A stretch of 64,000 nucleotides of DNA, taken from positions 240,374,978 through 240,438,977 of the forward strand of contig NC_090320.1 of NCBI RefSeq assembly GCF_040869045.1, in the 5' to 3' direction. Below, one piece after another: positions 1 to 11,345 of this stretch (position 1 is the stretch's first letter; each line of letters starts with the position of its first letter). Source of the stretch: Eurosta solidaginis (Eukaryota; Arthropoda; Insecta; Diptera; Tephritidae). The notes under the pieces were generated by a model. That model had not been told where the DNA came from and ran no database searches. It saw only the letters and a list, made by a program, of their open reading frames with translations. The translations under genes were made by a program, and so were the position numbers.

Positions 1-66
1 CACCGAGATTTGAACTCGGGTCGCAGGATTCAGAGTCCTGAGTGCTAACCACTACACCATGGAACC
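1..66 (-). tRNA. tRNA-Gln (anticodon CTG), 3' end cut by window edge
   Basis: Read on the minus strand, positions 66 to 1 fold as a cloverleaf. The 5' acceptor strand GGTTCCA is at 66-60, a D-arm with GGTTAG follows, the anticodon loop carries CTG (complement of 31-33), and a T-arm has stem CCGAG/CTCGG with loop TTCAAAT at 3-19. The CTG anticodon decodes CAG (Gln), and the body matches the usual insect tRNA-Gln. The last five acceptor bases and the discriminator lie left of base 1. Internal A and B boxes (TGGTGTAGTGG and GAGTTCAAATC) are intact, so the gene looks functional. Its Pol III terminator would be outside the window. Confidence 0.93.
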
Positions 67-479
67 GCTGACCATTAATCTGCCAAAAGGCGTTTATAAG
101 CGATTAACATATAATTTATATACATACCTTTGTTTGAATGTGTATGCAATACACACCAGACGACTTTGCATGTGCCAGTCGAACAAGTGTATCTACTGTC
201 GTCATTGGAGGTACAATGGTGCTAAAGGCAACACTTTTTATATGCAAGAGTAAAGTATTCAGTACGCAGGTCACATTTACAGTAAGGTGCCACGAGAGAG
301 CGTACACAGAGAAAAATAAATACAAGGTTTTAATAAAAAACCTGCAAGGACGGGACTGTCTTCGGGTGTGCCGAAGACTTTATACCTTTCATGAGCTGAA
401 CAATAATCTTATCCCGTTCGTAATCTCCAAATAATAATACTATACGATTTTTAAGATAAATATAAAATGGCAAAAAACC
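67..479. other. AT-rich intergenic DNA
   Basis: No gene seen. Short open frames here have no coding character. This is the 5' flank of the tRNA gene. Confidence 0.5.
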
Positions 480-1280
480 GCCTTATCTGAACGATCGGTT
501 GTATGGGATATATATTATATATAGCTCCGATCGAAATGATTTTTACAGGAAATCTTCTATAATACATATATTAGAATATATATCACCAAGTTTCACGTTT
601 TTATTTTGGAAATTAAGGGAGAAAATGCCAAAAATCTTTTATCTGAACGATCGGTTGTATTGGATATATACTATATATAGCTCCGATCAGAGTGATTTTT
701 TCAGAAAATCTTCTATGATATATTAAAATATATATCACCGAGTTTCACGTTTAAAAATAAAAAAATTCACGTTTATACTTTCTAAATTAAGGGAGAAATG
801 GTCAAAAATCTTTCTATCTGAACGATCGGTTGTATGGGATATAACTATATATAGCTTCGATCAAAGTGATTTTTTCAGGATATCTTCTATGATATATTAG
901 AATATATATCACCGAGTTTCACGTTTATACTTTCTAAATTGCGGCAGGAGTGACCAAAATCGTCTTATCTGAACGATCGGTTGTATGGGAGATATATGTT
1001 ATAGTGGTCCGATCCTACCGGATCCGGCAAATGTCTAATATAATACAAAAATACATCCTTGTGCCAAATTTCATTGAGATATCTCAAAATTTGAGGGACT
1101 AGTTTGCGTTCAAACAGACAGACGGACGGACAGACGGCCATGGCTATATCAACTCAGTTCGTCACCCTGATCAATTCGGTATACTTAATGGTCTATCTTC
1201 TATATTTCTCAACGTTACAAACATTGGACCAAAGTTAATATACCATTTCATGTTCATGAAAGGTGTCAAAATTTATTGAT
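480..1280 (+). repeat. Dispersed repeat with about four tandem ~150-170-bp units
   Basis: The block CTGAACGATCGGTTGTAT followed by a GATATATA run and a CCGATC motif recurs near 485, 642, 817 and 967. Each copy except the last is followed by TATATCACCGAGTTTCACGTTT-like sequence. The last unit leads into a (GACG)n tract (1115-1135) and a conserved tail ending near 1260. The same family appears inverted at 12300-12780. It is non-coding and looks like a non-autonomous mobile element with internal tandem repeats. Its class is not certain. Confidence 0.6.
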
Positions 1281-1436
1281 CCAACTATAGAGTGTCTACA
1301 AATAACCTATTTGAATGGTCATTATCGAAGGTAATAATTGGAAGAGGCATTGCTTTTTAACGATTTTGGAGTTGTTAGTGAGCTTTTTGAGTGTTGGTGG
1401 AGTCACGAACGTATAATTTAAGGTAAATTGCATGAC

Positions 1437-1760
1437 GACCGCTGTGGTGTGGTGGTAGCGTGATCCGCCTACCATACCGAGAATGCTGGCTTCACGCCCC
1501 AGGTAGAGCAACATCAAAATACTAGAAACAAGTTCTTTCAATTAGAAGAAAGCTCCTCGGCACTGATTTGGCAAGCACTCCGAGTATTTTTGTGTCATGA
1601 AAAGTTTCTCAGTAAAATCTCATCTGCTTTGCAGATGCCGTTCGGGTCGGAGTAAAGCATGCAGGTACCGTCCCAATTATTCGTAGAAAAAAATAAAAAG
1701 GAGCAAATTGGAAGGAAAGCTCGGCCTCAAATCTCTTCTCTCTTTGCATTTATTTACTTA
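1437..1760 (+). mobile_element. tRNA-derived SINE
   Basis: Positions 1441-1502 are tRNA-like, with an A-box region GTGGTGTGGTGGTAGCG and a B-box-like GGCTTCACGCC at 1488-1498. A tRNA-unrelated body follows, containing GCAGATGCCGTTCGG and GCAAATTGGAAGGAAAGCTC and running to about 1760. I recall this head-and-body combination as a very abundant tephritid SINE. The B box has diverged (GGCTTC rather than GGTTC) and the head could not fold as a real tRNA, so it is a repeat and not a tRNA gene. Confidence 0.72.
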
Positions 1761-3612
1761 AATTGCTTTCAGTTGGTAAAAGCCTAAAATTTCAAATAGA
1801 TGAGATATAGAAAGATATATATAGTATTTGAAACCTTTTACACAGTTGATAAAATTTATTCCACAATTTGGCTGTTATCAGAACTGCTCAGCCCCTATAC
1901 ACGTCAAGCACTTTTATTTTTGTTTTGTCCTGAATCATTGGCATGGTTACAAATTAACAATTCAAATAAAAAAAAAAAAATTCAAAGCACTTCTGTATGC
2001 CCTCCCATATAAATAAAATTCATATGGAAGTTTTTTATTTTCACATGTAAGTGCAAAGCAAAAGCACTTCATATGATGAACGAGCACTTCAGTTAAAAAA
2101 AACAAATTAACACTGACAAATTGACAACTAAATATTATTCAAAAATGTTATGGTACTAAAAAAAATTTGTATTCAAAATTAATTCATTAAGAAAATTGAA
2201 TTTACTCCAGCCATTTAAGGCTTCCACCTCGGAATTTGGGATAAGAGATATGAGATAAGGAACATGCTTACGCCTTTTTTTGACATGACGTTAATGGTAT
2301 TAAAAGTCATGATAAGTCGCATGTGCTCGTTTTGAGTTGTTCGAGACGCAAAATTTAGTACTTGGCAATTATCTCGCTTCCTATGTCTTGCTCAAGTTTC
2401 GCGCTCAGTTCGAAGTTGAACGTCATCAAATTCTTTACAGCCTGAAGTACTTCTTCGTGATCTCAACCATTTCTGAGTTAACGCTCGAGAAATTGCTGAA
2501 GCTTTGCATCGACCTAGATTAGATATTAATGAAGAGAACTCATTCAAATATTGTATTTGGACTGACATTTGGATCGCCAGCAACATCGATTCAAAATTTT
2601 AAAAAGTGGGCCTGGCTTCGCCTTTTTTATACTCAGTTTTTCAACGCAACACCGAAGCAATAACTCCGGTAATAGTTCGTGTACCGTAAACAATTTGTTG
2701 GAAATGATCTGAACGCCATATAAATGGCAATAACAATTGAAATAAACATCAACCGGTGCGGAGTAAAGTTGTTGTGCTGGATTATGAGAATAAAGTTTAA
2801 TTGCTCTTGAGTATTGTGATGATATAGCGATTTACGGATTGTTTTAAGCAATCGATGTTAAAACTTTTAAGATTTTTGAACATTTAAAAATTTTATTTTT
2901 ATTTTTTATATACAAAATGTTTCAGTTTATAGACAATTTTGTACATGGATTGCGTTTTGCACTTCAATATAAAAAATTTTGGGCAATACTGCTTTTATAT
3001 TCAGCTAGACTACAGAAGCTTTATTTCTGTACTTAACCCATTAACACCCAAATAGAAGATGTTTGTTTTCATTTACGTACATATTCATACCATAAGAAAA
3101 ATTCAAATATATTTACTACCACCAATGAGTCTACTTATATCGCTTTAATAGTAGAATTTATTGAAGTAGGCTGCTTTATGCCAAAAATATATTTATATCA
3201 TTATATTTACCAAGTTTTGATAATTTTTACAAAAAAAAAAAAAAAAAATGTTTGCAAACAAATCATAATTCCAATAAGAACTGCCATTAACACATAATAA
3301 TAAAACACAACTATAATAATAATCAAGCCACTCAGACACAAATAAAATCAATATTTAGCATTTGAAGTGGGGTTCTAAGCGTTCCCCAATGCTATCTACA
3401 TACCGGCAATATATATTCTTGGTTTTATTACGTACAGCTAATGACGATTCTAAGAAATTGGCCATTTGTGCGAAAGTAAGAGAATAATAAAATCAAATGT
3501 GCATAGAATACTCAATAATAAATTTTTTTTTCATTGTTTTTTTTTTTTTTGCGAAATTTTACAACTTGTAGTGCATGCAGAGCTGTCGCAATCAACTGCG
3601 CAAACGCAAGTA
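1761..3612. other. AT-rich intergenic DNA, no gene seen
   Basis: Homopolymer runs (for example A runs near 1970 and 3235, T runs near 3540) and ATAA microsatellite stretches near 3290. No open frame with coding features was found on either strand. Confidence 0.5.
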
Positions 3613-4855
3613 CAGTGAAATTCCCCATTACGGACAGTCCTTATAACCGGACAGCTCCAATAACCGGACATATTTTGGGCACACAGGTTTTTCATTAATT
3701 TTTTCATACAAATTTCATCCTAATAAATGGACTCTCTAATAACCGGACGAGGGCAAAGTATTTCAAACCATTTTCATAAAAAAATGTCTCATAACCGGAC
3801 AAAATTCAAAAATATCACAAGCAAACTTTGTTGTTCATTATAAAAATGGAATAGGTGATTCACCTTTTAACATGAATGCACACATTCAAGCCGTGTGTTT
3901 CAAATTAAGGGTAGTTTTCCATTTGTTACGTCAGTTGCATGCGAATGGTTGCTATTAAAGAAAAAATGGAAATTATTAATGTTTTCGATAAAGATAAATT
4001 ATCAATACGTGGAGTTGCAAAAAGGTAAAGTATCGTGAGCCCAAAAATTTAATGGTAGTAGGTACACGTTTCTTTTGCTTCGAAAGGTTCAATATTGGCA
4101 AAACATAAGCTGTTGAAATCAATAAAAATAAAGAAAAAATTCCTTATAAATGGGAATCTGAAAATAATGTTCATCAAAAGCGAAGTTTTCTTAAAGAAGG
4201 CGGCTCTGAAATAGATAAGATGTGTTTTAATTGGCTCGCTAAGGCTAGAAGTCAAAACATTCCGATTTCTGGTCCCATTTTGAAAGCAAAGGCAATGGAA
4301 ATTGCAGGCAAACTGGGTGTACCTAATTTTAATGCTTCAGATGGATGGTTAAACAAGCGGCGAATTAGGAATAATGTTGCTTTCAAATGCGTATCTGGTG
4401 AAGCTGCAGATGTAAACCAGGATGGTGTCGAACAGTTTAGGACAAAACTACTATCTCTGTTGACCGTTACAAGCCTCAAGACATTTACAAAGCAGACGAA
4501 AGTGGCTTTCTCTTTCGTGCCTTATCTGACAAAACCCTCGCTCTTAAATCCGAAAAATGCGTGGGCGGTAAACTACCAAAAGAAATATTCACAATTTTGT
4601 TCTGTGTTAGCATGGCTGGAATAAGGAGTGCAATGTACAATGTACTTAATCGATATATGTATATGTATTTATATGTAATAATAAAGTATGCAAATATTCG
4701 TTACTTCCAAAAATTTCTTAGATAAACTAGGTGCAATATAATTTACATATATGTGTGGTATATATTTTGTGACTTCATCCCTTATAAGCGAACATCTCCC
4801 ACAGCCGGACAAAAACCCTGCGGCGGTGAGTGTCCGGTTATAAGGAATTTCACTG
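3613..4855 (+). mobile_element. pogo/Tigger-like DNA transposon, internally deleted
   Basis: The element begins CAGTGAAATTCC at 3613 and ends GGAATTTCACTG at 4855, flanked on both sides by TA (3611-3612 and 4856-4857), the duplication typical of the Tc1/mariner/pogo superfamily. Inside both ends the motif ATAACCGGACA is repeated in direct or inverted form (about 3643, 3660, 3738, 3783, and 4831-4842 inverted), likely transposase-binding sites. Total length is 1243 bp against more than 2 kb for autonomous relatives. The transposase gene is kept only up to the start of the catalytic domain. Confidence 0.85.
3945..4620 (+). pseudogene. pogo-like transposase remnant (CENP-B-type DNA-binding domains, start of DDE domain)
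   Basis: Starting at ATG 3945 an N-terminal psq/CENP-B-N type helix-turn-helix can be read (IKEKMEIINVFDK) up to GVAKR. A 62-nt GT-AG stretch (4025-4086, pyrimidine-rich before the AG) then fits a typical fly intron, and removing it continues the frame into FNIGKT. An in-frame TAA follows at 4106-4108 where relatives usually have Gln. Residues from 4109 to about 4440 form the second DNA-binding domain (HTH_Tnp_Tc5: PISGPILKAKAMEIAGKLG, then FNASDGWL). Near 4460 there is a frameshift. In the other frame YKADESG (first catalytic Asp at 4495-4497), LSDKTLA, GGKLPKE and VSMAG match the DDE_1 superfamily. The rest of the catalytic domain is deleted, so the copy is inactive. Confidence 0.8.
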
Positions 4856-4857
4856 TA

Positions 4858-5690
4858 ATTTGCACAGTAATTTGCCTAAGCCATTGCGAATAATGCAGTT
4901 GGGGCACTTGCAAACGTAAGTACAAGGCACTTGACCATGCGCATGCGTAGTGTAAATTATGCAGCAACAAGAGGTAAACAACAAATATTCTCAACAGAAA
5001 ATTGATAAGCGTAATAGCGAGGGGATTGAGTTTGATACTACCGTAATTTCTAGCCCCAACGATTTGTTTATATTCGCACTAAGTCTATGCATATGTGTAT
5101 GTATGTTTGTACATATAGAATTATATAGGCACGTTTCGACAGCTAAATATTTAATATGCACCATGTAGTCTGCCATGAGAGACACCAACAAACAGCAAAT
5201 TGGAGCACGTGCAAATTACAAATTGCAAATTGTTTATTACATTTATAAGACACTAGAGAGCTTAACATAAAAAATAACAACAAAAACATTGTATAAATGC
5301 AATAAATTCAATGCGCAAACGAAATTTGTGTGCTTTTCTTTATTGCATTTTAAATGTTATTGCTTGTTGAATTGGCAATAAAAACAATTCGCGATTGGAA
5401 TGCATAAATTTAAATGAGACGTGGATGGGAATACAATTAAAAGAAGTACCTGAGTAAAAATTGTAGATATAAATAAATAAACAAATAATGTTCTTAATTA
5501 TTCTTAGTAAACACAACTCACTTGAAATATAATTTGAAACATTACTTAATCCATATTTTAACTTACCTGAAAGGAGAAGAAATGAAATTTGTTAGTTTTA
5601 TTGTTTAAATATAATTATTATTAAATTAACAAATTATTTTACAAATGTCATAGCTCTGCCCACGCTGGCAATATTTTTTTATGGGCATTG
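4858..5690. other. AT-rich intergenic DNA, no gene seen
   Basis: Only short fortuitous open frames. No repeat family was recognised. Confidence 0.45.
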
Positions 5691-5946
5691 TGGCGAATAA
5701 TAGCAGTTCTATACATCACTTCTGATGCTACTAAATAAATGCACAACAACAATAAAGCAAGCAGCCACACTTATGTACATGAACACATCAAAGCAAGCAG
5801 CCACACATACACATAACCAGCAGCTTGAAACAAAGAGATTATTTCACAGACACATATGTATGTAGTCAGCAGATAAGAGGGAAGAAGAAAGAAAAACAAT
5901 CACACATCACTTATAATCAGCTAAGAGCAGAAGTTGTTATTCGCCA
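5691..5946. mobile_element. Candidate MITE (256 bp) with ~17-bp terminal inverted repeats
   Basis: The left end TGGCGAATAATAGCAG (5691) is mirrored at the right end by the complement of GTTGTTATTCGCCA (5933-5946). The interior is non-coding and contains two near copies of GCAAGCAGCCACAC. No clear target duplication was seen, so the superfamily is unassigned. Confidence 0.42.
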
Positions 5947-6257
5947 ATACACACGCATATAGCTAAATGATACACAAACCAGCGTTGCCATATATTTTTT
6001 TCCAAGCCGCCCAAAAAATCGTCAAAAATCGTCATATCTATGGCAACAACCAAAGTCGATTTAGGATGAAATTGGGTTATTACCAGGTGCCGTACGATGA
6101 GATCGCCGGTTTCATTCAACAATATTACCTTTAAAAGCGCTTTACTGAAAATTGCCTTTGTCGTTGTTATTTCTTGTTGCCACATATAACATATAAAAGC
6201 TTTTTAATTTATTTCGTTTTATTTTATAAATGACAAAAACATCTTAAAAGATAAATT
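5947..6257. other. Intergenic DNA, no gene seen
   Basis: Contains no recognisable element. The AT-rich stretch near 6200-6260 abuts the 3' tail of the LINE that follows. Confidence 0.4.
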
Positions 6258-7978
6258 TTACTTACTTACTTAATTGGCGCTTAACCGTCTAAACGGTTAT
6301 GGCCGTCCAACAAGGCGCGCCAGTCGCTCCTTCGCTCCGCCAACCGGCGCCAATTGGTCACACCAAGGGAGTTTAAATCGTTTTCCACCTGGTCCTTCCA
6401 ACGGAGTGGGGGCCGCCCTCTACCTCTGCTTCCATAGGCGGGTTCCGATAGAAACACTTTCTTGGCCGGAGCATCATCTTTCATTCGCATAACATGGCCT
6501 AGCCAGCGCAGCCGCTGCGTTTTAATTCGCTGGACTATGTTGATGTCTGCGTATAGCTCGCACAGCTCATCATTAAATCTTCTTCGGTACTCGCCATCGC
6601 CAACGCGTAGAGGTCCATAAATCTTTCGAAGAACTTTTCTCTCAAACACTCCCAAAGCCGCTTCATCTGCTGTTGTCATGGTCCATGCTTCTGCCCCATA
6701 TAGCAGGACGGGTACGATAAGTGACTTGTAGAGTATGATTTTCGTTCGCCGAGAGAGGACTTTACTTTTCAATTGCCTACCTAGTCCAAAGTAGCATTTA
6801 TTGGCAAGATTGATTCTTCGCTGGATTTCAGTGCTGATGGTGTTGCTAGTGTTGATGCTGGTTCCCAAATAAACGAAGTATTTTACTATTTCGAAATTAT
6901 GGCTGCCAACAGTAGCGTGGTTGCCAAGGCGCATATGCGCTGACTCTTTGCTCGATGACAGCAGGTACTTCGTTTTGTCCTCATTCACCATCAAACCCAT
7001 CTTTACCGCTTCTTTTTCCAGCTTGGAGTAAGCAGAACTAACAGCGCGGGTGTTTAGGCCGATGATATCAATGTCATCAGCATATGCCAGTAATTGCACG
7101 CTTTTATAGTATATTGTTCCAGTGCGGTTAAGTTCTGCAGCTAGTATAATTTTCTCCAGCATCAAATTAAAGAAATCGCACGATAGGGGGTCACCCTGTC
7201 TGAAACCTCGTTTAGTTTCGAACGGCTCGGAGAGGTCCTTCCCAATTCTGACTGAGCTGATGGTGTTGCTCAACGTCATTTTGCACAGCCGTATAAGTTT
7301 TGTGGGGAAACCAAATTCAGACATAGCGGCATATAGGCAGCTCCTTTTCGTGCTGTCGAAGGCGGCTTTAAAGTCGACGAAGAGGTGATGTGTGTCGATT
7401 CTCTTTTCACGGGTTTTTTCCAAGATTTGGCGCATTGTGAAAATCTGGTCGATGGTAGATTTACCAGGTCTGAAGCCGCACTGATAAGGTCCAATCAGCC
7501 GGTTCACGGTGGGCTTCAATCTTTCGCACAATACACTTGAAAGGACCTTATATGCGATATTAAGAAGGCTGATTCCACGATAGTTGGTGCATTTTGCAGT
7601 ATCCCCCTTCTTGTGGACTGGGCAAAGAACACTTAGATTCCAACCGTCGGGCATGCTTTCGTCCGCCCATATTTTGCTAAGAAGCTGCTGCATGCGCCTT
7701 ACCAACTCCTCGCCGCCGAACTTGAATAGCTCCGCAGGCAATCCATCAGCGCCCACGGCCTTGTTGTTTTTCAATCTGGTTATTGCTATTCTAACTTCGT
7801 CATAATCGGGCGGGGGGACATATATTCCATCATCATCGATTGCGGGATCGGGTTCTTCATCTCTGCGCGATGAATTGCTGCCTCCATTTAGGAGAGCAGA
7901 GAAGTGTTCCCTCCATAATCTAAGCACTCTCTGGACATCAGTTACAAGGTCGCCGTTTTCATTCCTACAAATTTTGTA
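6258..7978 (-). mobile_element. 5'-truncated RTE-like LINE
   Basis: The reverse-transcriptase frame ends at 6281 and is followed by a short 3' UTR and a (TTAC/GTAA)n microsatellite tail at 6261-6273. Such simple-repeat tails are characteristic of the RTE clade. The 5' end stops at about 7978, where the frame runs into unrelated AT-rich DNA, so the endonuclease half is missing. A second fragment of the same family lies at 13894-14656. Confidence 0.82.
6281..7978 (-). pseudogene. RTE-like LINE reverse transcriptase (N-terminus missing)
   Basis: One uninterrupted frame of about 565 codons with no start codon of its own. Reading from 7978 it shows the conserved pre-RT segment (LKNNKAVGADGLPAELFK), RT motifs NYRGISLLN and LFVDFKAAFD, then RQGDPLSCDFFN, the catalytic YADD box (LLAYADDIDIIG) and the thumb/C-terminal region with PVLLYGAEAW and LRWLGHVMRM. 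It would copy LINE RNA at the target site. The apurinic endonuclease domain that normally precedes the RT is absent. The long intact frame suggests a fairly recent insertion. Clade assignment (RTE/BovB-like) rests on the motif style and the microsatellite tail and is not certain. Confidence 0.8.
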
Positions 7979-8162
7979 TTACATATAAAAGGTACTTGTT
8001 TTCAGTCTATTTCATTTCTTAGTTAAACATTTTCACGCTAATTTTTTAGCATATTTATTTGCGGTTCAATATTATGACAGGAAAAGTTATTTAATTTTAA
8101 ATAATCTTGAGCTCCAGGCCTAACAATAATTGTTTTGTCTTATTATTGTTATGATGAATTTT
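7979..8162. repeat. Left arm of a foldback repeat split by a Helentron-like insertion
   Basis: The stretch at about 8108-8153 (TTGAGCTCCAGGCCTAACAA and onward) is the reverse complement of 11262-11306 on the far side of the next element. A related sequence occurs at 58700-58760. The mobile element at 8163-11200 therefore appears to have landed in the loop of an older inverted repeat. Confidence 0.5.
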
Positions 8163-11100
8163 TATACTCAGTTGAGCAGAGCTCACAGAGTATATTAAGT
8201 TTGATTGGATAACGGTTGGTTGTACATATATAAAGGAATCGAGATAGATATAGACTTCCATATATCAAAATAATCAGGATCGAAAAAAAATTTGATTGAG
8301 CCATGTCCGTCCGTCCGTCCGTCCGTTAACACGATAACTTGAGTAAATTTTGAGGTATCTTGATGAAATTTGGTATGTAGGTTCCTGAGCACTCATCTCA
8401 GATCGCTATTTAAAATGAACGATATCGGACTATAACCACGCCCACTTTTTCGATATCGAAAATTTCGAAAAACCGAAAAAGTGCGATAATTCATTACAAA
8501 AGACAGATAAAGCGACGAAACTTGGTAGATGAGTTGAACTTATGACGCAAAATAGAAAATTAGTAAAATTTTGGACAATGGGCGTGGCACCGCCCACTTT
8601 TAAAAGAAGGTAATTTAAAATTTTGCAAGCTGTAATTTGGCAGTCGTTGAAGATATCATGGTGAAATTTGGCAGGAACGTTACTCTTATTACTATATGTA
8701 CGCTTAATAAAAATTAGCAAAATCGGAGAAGGACCACGCCCACTTTTAAAAAAAATTTTTTTTAAAGTAAAATTTTAACAAAAAATTTAATATCTTTACA
8801 GTATATAAGTAAATTATGTCAAGATTCAACTCCAGTAATGATATGGTGCAACAAAATACAAAAATAAAAGAAAATTTAAAAATGGGCGTGGCTCCGCCCT
8901 TTTTCATTTAATTTGTCTAGGATACTTTTAACGCCATAAGTCGAACAAAAATTAACCAATCCTTTTGAAATTTGGTAGGGGCATAGATTTTATGGCGTTA
9001 ACTGTTTTCTGTGAAAATGGGCGAAATCGGTTGATGTCACGCCCAGTTTTTATACACAGTCGTCCGTCTGTCCTTCCGCATGGCCGTTAACACGATAACT
9101 TGAGCAAAAATCGATATATCTTTACTAAACTCAGTTCACGTACTTATCTGAACTCACTTTATCTTGGTATGAAAAATGAACGAAATCCGACTATGACCAC
9201 GCCCACTTTTTCGATATCGAAAATTACGAAAAATGAAAAAAATGCCATAATTCTATACCAAATACGAAAAAAGGGATGAAATATGGTAAGGTAATTGGAT
9301 TGTTTTATTGACGCGAAATATAACTTTAGAAAAAACTTTATAAAATGGTTGTGACACCTACCATATTAAGTAGAAGAAAATGAAAAAGTTCTGCAGGACG
9401 AAATAAAAAACCCTTAAAATCTTGGCAGGTATTACATGTATAAATAAAGTAGCGGTATCCAACAGATGATGTTCTGGGTCACCCTGGTCCACATTTTGGT
9501 CGATATCTGGAAAACGCCTTCACATATACAACTACCACCACTCCCTTTTAAAACTCTCATTAATACCTTTAATTTGATACCCATATCGTACAAACTCATT
9601 CTAGAGTCACCCCTGGTCCACCTTTATGGCGATATTTCGAAAAGGCGAACACCTATAGAACGAAGGCCCACTCCCTTTTAAAAATACTCATTAACACCTT
9701 TCATTTGATACCCATATCGTACAAACAAAGTCTAGAGTCACCCCTGGTCCAGAAAGGCCCACTCCCTCTTAAAATATTCATTAACTCCTTTCGTTTGATA
9801 CCCATATTGCACAAACGAATTCTAGAGTCACCCCCGGCCCACCTTTATGGCGATATCTCGAAACGGCGTCCACCTATGGAACTAAGGATTACTCCCTTTT
9901 AAAATACTCATTAACACCTTTCATTTGATACCCATATTGCACAAACGAATTCTAGAGTCACCCCTGGTCCACCTTTATGGCGATATCTCGAAAAGGGGTC
10001 CACCTATAGAACTAAGCCCCGCGCCCTTTTAAAACAATCATTAACACCTTTCATTTGATACCCATATCATACAAACAAATTCTAAAGTCACCCCTGGTCC
10101 ACCTTTATGGCGATATCTCGAAAAGGCGAACACCTATAAAACGAAGGCCCACTCCCTTTTAAAAATACTCATTAACACCTTTGATTTGATACCCATATCG
10201 TACAAACAAAGTCTAGAGTCACCCCTGGTCCACCTTTATTGCGATACCTCGAAAATACGTCCACCTATAGAACTAAGGCCCACTCCCTCTTAAAATACTC
10301 ATTAACTCCTTTCGTTTGATACCCATATTGCACAAACGAATTCTAGAGTCACCCCTGGCCCACCTTTATGGCGATATCTCGAAACGGCGTCCACCTATAG
10401 AACTAAGGCCCACTCCCTTTTAAAATACTCATTAACACCTTTCGTTTGATGCCCATATTGTGCAAACAAATTCTAGGGTCACCCCTGATCCACCTTTATG
10501 GCTATATCCCTAAATGGCGTCCACCTATAGAACGAAGGCCCACTCCCTTTTAAAAATACTCATTAACACCTTTCATTTGATACCCATATCGTACAAACAA
10601 AGTCTAGAGTCACCCCTGGTCCAGAAAGGCCCACTCCCTCTTAAAATATTCATTAACTCCTTTCGTTTGATACCCATATTGCACAAACGAATTCTAGAGT
10701 CACCCCTGGCCCACCTTTATGGCGATATCTCGAAACGGCGTCCACCTATGGAACTAAGGATTACTCCCTTTTAAAATACTCATTAACACCTTTCATTTGA
10801 TACCCATATTGCACAAACGAATTCTAGAGTCACCCCTGGCCCACCTTTATGGCGATATCTCGAAACGGCGTCCACCTATGGAACTAAGGATTACTCCCTT
10901 TTAAAATGCTCATTAACATCTTTCATTTGATACCCATATCGTACAAACGCATTCTAGAGTTAACCCTGATCCACCTTTATGGCTATATCCCTAAATGGCG
11001 TTCACCTATAGAACTATGGCCCATTCCCTCATAAAATACTCTTTAATGCCTTTCATTTGATACACATGTCATACAAACACATTCCAGGGTTTCCCTCGGT

Positions 11101-11200
11101 TCATTTTCCTACATGGTTATTTTCCCTTATGTTGTCACCATAGCTCTCAACTGAGTATGTAATGTTCGGTTACACCCGAACTTAACCTTCCTTACTTGTT
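8163..11200 (+). mobile_element. Helentron-like non-autonomous element, copy A (complete)
   Basis: The 5' end starts TATACTCAGTTGAG and forms a hairpin (outer TATACTC/GAGTATA, inner GAGC/GCTC). Near the 3' end its inverse CTCAACTGAGTATG appears (11146-11159), followed by a perfect hairpin GTTCGG-TTACAC-CCGAAC at 11164-11181 and the terminus CTTACTTGTT. The element is flanked by T runs. Internally it has a (GTCC)n tract (about 8306-8327), two non-coding modules rich in GGGCGTGGC/GCCACGCCC motifs, and a minisatellite core. This plan (subterminal inverted repeats, microsatellite, tandem core, 3' hairpin, insertion into T) matches DINE-1/HINE elements mobilised by Helentrons. That classification is inference. 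The family itself is certain from six copies here. Confidence 0.75.
9480..11095 (+). repeat. Minisatellite array inside copy A, ~130-bp units
   Basis: Roughly a dozen units, each containing CTAGAGTCACCCCTGGTCCA, then GGCGATATCTCGAAA, then TTTGATACCCATAT. Units differ by substitutions and by deletions (shortened units near 9745 and 10625 lack the middle part). The longer segment at about 9700-9960 is repeated almost exactly at about 10570-10830, so blocks of several units have been duplicated. Confidence 0.9.
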
Positions 11201-11345
11201 TTTATTTATTCTATTATAATTTAATTTACAATTTTTTTTTCATTTAAGAAAAAGTTTACCATAACAATAATAAGATAAAATAAATATTGTTGGGCCTTGA
11301 GCTCGATTCGAACAAGCGACCTTACAAGTCAGTAGGCCGATATAA
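11201..11345. repeat. Right arm of split foldback repeat, with tRNA-like B-box motif
   Basis: Inverse of the arm at 8108-8153. The minus strand contains ACTTGTAAGGTCGC then GTTCGAATC, resembling a tRNA anticodon and B-box region, so the arm may derive from a SINE-like sequence. The same GAGCTCGATTCGAAC motif is at 58738-58752. Confidence 0.4.

Noticed and set aside
1441..1502. Second tRNA gene
   Set aside because: Box A is good but the anticodon arm and acceptor stem do not form and the B box has diverged. It is the head of a SINE.
8430..8720. 96-codon minus-strand frame, nearly identical at 35793-36083, 38915-39145 and 44693-44959
   Set aside because: Conserved because the DNA of the Helentron-like element is conserved. 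Frames begin and end at different places among copies and the peptide has no recognisable features.
9466..10774. Open frames in the minisatellite arrays encoding similar peptides (LINTFHLIPISYK-like), also at 33944-34569, 43462-43809 and 45616-46208
   Set aside because: They are produced by reading the ~130-bp repeat units. Frames break whenever unit length changes and there is no start context or known domain.
11300..11345. tRNA-Thr-like sequence on the minus strand (ACTTGTAAGG with GTTCGAATC)
   Set aside because: No acceptor pairing or D-arm. A similar fragment occurs at 58738 within repeat DNA.
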